This document shows positions 62,598 to 64,000 of a DNA stretch of 64,000 bases, in pieces. The stretch lies in assembly GCF_022654015.1 (NCBI RefSeq), contig NZ_CP073063.1, positions 2,542,001 through 2,606,000 on the forward strand. Reading direction: 5' to 3'. Below the pieces are notes generated by a model that saw only the letters and a list, made by a program, of their open reading frames with translations, was not told where the DNA came from and made no database searches. Position 1 is the first letter of the stretch, and each line of letters starts with the position of its first letter. This stretch comes from Brevundimonas diminuta. GTDB taxonomy: Bacteria > Pseudomonadota > Alphaproteobacteria > Caulobacterales > Caulobacteraceae. The position numbers and the translations under genes were made by a program.

Positions 62598-62721
62598 GCG
62601 CCGTCAGTAGGCGGTCGTTCCGCCACATCAAAGCCCGGCGGCCGGAAACGCAAGGAAAAGCGCGAGACAGATCGCCGCCCCCTCGATAACAACCGTATCG
62701 AACGGTCCGAGGGGGAAGCAC

Positions 62722-63312
62722 GTGGGTCTGGGAACGCTCGTCAGGGGTTTGATCTTCGGCAAGGACGCCGAGCGCAGGCGACGCTCCGCCAAGGCGGTCA
62801 GAATCCGCGCCTTGCCCGACCGACGGGTGATGGCCGACAGCTATGTCCCCGCGTTGGCGGCCGACGGCGGGCGCATCCTGTGGATCGGATGCCGCGAATA
62901 TACGCTGGACGACTACGCCTTGCTGGAGGCGCAGGGCGGCGAGGTCTGGACCACCGACATCGATCCGGCCGCCGCACGCTGGGGCCGCGAGGGTCGCCAC
63001 CGCACAGGCGACGTTTGCGAGGCGGATCGGCTGTTCCCGGACCTGACCTTCGACGCCGTCGTCTGCAACGGGGTGCTGGGTTATGGCGTCGACAGTCCCG
63101 ACCAGCAGCAGCGCGCCTTGAAGGCTCTGGCGGCCATCCTACGCCCGGGCGGTCGCCTGCTGCTGGGCTGGAACACCGACAAGATCGCCGATCCCGTCGC
63201 CGCCGGCCTGACCGACGCCGACTTCCAGGCCGCGCCCCTGGGCGACCAGCCGACGCGCGTGCGCTTCGACGCCGTCACCCACGTCTACGACAGCCTGATC
63301 CGAAGGGGCTGA
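62722..63312 (+). CDS. class I SAM-dependent methyltransferase-like protein
   Basis: A 196-residue protein with a Rossmann-type SAM domain. Motifs: GGRILWIGCREYTLDDYALL in place of the usual ExGxGxG, EVWTTDIDPAAARWG (acidic ribose-binding residue), FDAVVCNGVLGYGVDSPDQQ and ALAAILRPGGRLLLGWNT. The acceptor is unknown. It starts with GTG behind GAGGGGG and ends 3 bp from the convergent glycosyltransferase. Neighbouring a glycosyltransferase, it may act on surface polysaccharide (inference). Confidence 0.85.
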   Translation: MGLGTLVRGLIFGKDAERRRRSAKAVRIRALPDRRVMADSYVPALAADGGRILWIGCREYTLDDYALLEAQGGEVWTTDIDPAAARWGREGRHRTGDVCEADRLFPDLTFDAVVCNGVLGYGVDSPDQQQRALKALAAILRPGGRLLLGWNTDKIADPVAAGLTDADFQAAPLGDQPTRVRFDAVTHVYDSLIRRG

Positions 63313-63315
63313 AGC

Positions 63316-64000
63316 CTAGCCCTGAAGCCGGGTCAGCGACGCCGCCGGCCCGAACAGAGGACGCCGGCGCAGCGTCGGCTTCGGCGTGACGAACGCCTTG
63401 TCGACCAAGGCCTCGCGCAAGGCGTCCAGCTCGGCGGCGCGCGCGGCCGGCGAATGCACCCGCTCGACATAGGCCTGCCCGCCACGCGCCAGGGCCAGAA
63501 GTTCATCCGGGTTTTCGACCAGACGCATCATGGCGCTTGTCAGCGACCCGGCCTCCTCGACGTCGACATACAGCGCATATTCGCCGCTGGCTTCGCGCAA
63601 GCCGCCGCGCCCCGACGAGATCAGCGCCGCGCCCGCCGCATGGGCCTCCAGCGCGGCCAGTCCCAGGGCCTCGCGCACACGCGACGGCGTGACCGCGATG
63701 GCGGCGCGCTGCGTCATCGCCCGCACCGCGTCCAGCGACGCTGATTTGTGGATTTCGACACGGTCGCCGAACCGCTCCAGCATCCGCACCTGCGGCGCGG
63801 CCCAGTCCTGATGCTTGTCCCAGTCGCCCAGCATCAGTGAACCCCGCCAGTCGGGATGGCGATCCAACGTCTCGGCCAGGGCTACGCAGAACAGGTCCAG
63901 CCCCTTGTCCTTCATCGCCCGTCCCGAAAACAGGATCAGGTTTTCGCGCTGCTCGGGCGATGCGCGCCAAGCGTCGCTTTCGATCGGATTGCAAACCGAT
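63316..64000 (-). CDS. glycosyltransferase, GT4-like C-terminal part (N-terminus beyond window)
   Basis: The C-terminal 228 residues of a glycosyltransferase are visible; the N-terminal half lies beyond the right edge. The frame enters as SVCNPIESDAWRASPEQREN, then LILFSGRAMKDKGLDLFCVA (the GT4 'SGR...KG' turn), VEIHKSASLDAVRAMTQRAA and REALGLAALEAHAAGAALIS (the E-x7-E donor-sugar motif of GT-B enzymes). It probably adds a sugar to a lipid-linked or surface glycan in the cytoplasm. Confidence 0.88.
   Translation of the reverse strand, partial: SVCNPIESDAWRASPEQRENLILFSGRAMKDKGLDLFCVALAETLDRHPDWRGSLMLGDWDKHQDWAAPQVRMLERFGDRVEIHKSASLDAVRAMTQRAAIAVTPSRVREALGLAALEAHAAGAALISSGRGGLREASGEYALYVDVEEAGSLTSAMMRLVENPDELLALARGGQAYVERVHSPAARAAELDALREALVDKAFVTPKPTLRRRPLFGPAASLTRLQG

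Noticed and set aside
62598-62721. Cobalamin riboswitch upstream of the BtuB-like receptor
   Set aside because: No B12-box-like conserved core or pseudoknot elements were seen in the short leader; none was seen before mutA/mutB either.

Overview
The window looks like chromosome of a Caulobacterales alphaproteobacterium, most likely a Brevundimonas-type organism. This is inferred from the uniformly high G+C, the arrayed short flagellins with sigma54 promoters and FlbD-type palindromes, GTG/TTG starts, dense ATGA stop/start overlaps, and gene content (ScfR regulators beside aceA and pccB, petABC, the methylmalonyl-CoA pathway). No rRNA, tRNA, CRISPR array or complete insertion sequence was recognised.

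Layout. 1-4.9 kb: a flagellin array on the minus strand (four complete flagellins, flaG, and a fifth, divergent flagellin cut by the left edge). Four of the flagellin genes carry the same three-hairpin 5' leader. Two have sigma54 promoters about 90 and 110-120 bp below paired palindromes. 4.9-7.8 kb: a six-gene, translationally coupled minus-strand cassette that looks phage- or gene-transfer-agent-derived. It encodes a DUF2793/glycine-rich fibre, a 51-residue protein, a holin-like protein, an M15 endolysin and an overlapping spanin-like pair. No capsid, portal or integrase gene is beside it. 7.9-29.7 kb: mostly housekeeping genes. These include DUF1285-NUDIX-cca, an MBL hydrolase with an enoyl-CoA hydratase, a cysteine-repeat secreted protein, xth, recN, bamD, prs, isocitrate lyase with a divergent ScfR regulator, and two M28 peptidases.

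29.8-43 kb: the cytochrome bc1 operon petABC, trmL, a membrane dipeptidase, hemF, a paired inverted-repeat element, a LysR/YeiH divergent pair, rlmJ, topoisomerase IB, and tdh-kbl for threonine catabolism. 43-54 kb: a propionate block on the minus strand, pccB - low-GC orphan - pccA - mutA - mutB - mce, with a divergent PccR-like regulator whose upstream region is full of TTTGCAAA-like sites. 54-64 kb: an oxidoreductase, pyruvate kinase, a phosphatase-family protein, a DUF808 protein, an aminotransferase, a TonB receptor without a visible signal peptide, a methyltransferase, and a glycosyltransferase cut by the right edge.

How it fits together. Isocitrate lyase opens the glyoxylate shunt for C2 units. 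The pcc-mut-mce set turns propionyl-CoA into succinyl-CoA. Tdh/Kbl feeds glycine and acetyl-CoA. The first two routes are each paired with a paralogous short-chain acyl-CoA regulator. The flagellin promoters and leaders suggest layered transcriptional and post-transcriptional control of filament synthesis. The least explained items are the stand-alone lysis/fibre cassette, the AT-rich orphan coupled to pccB, and the shared flagellin leader architecture.
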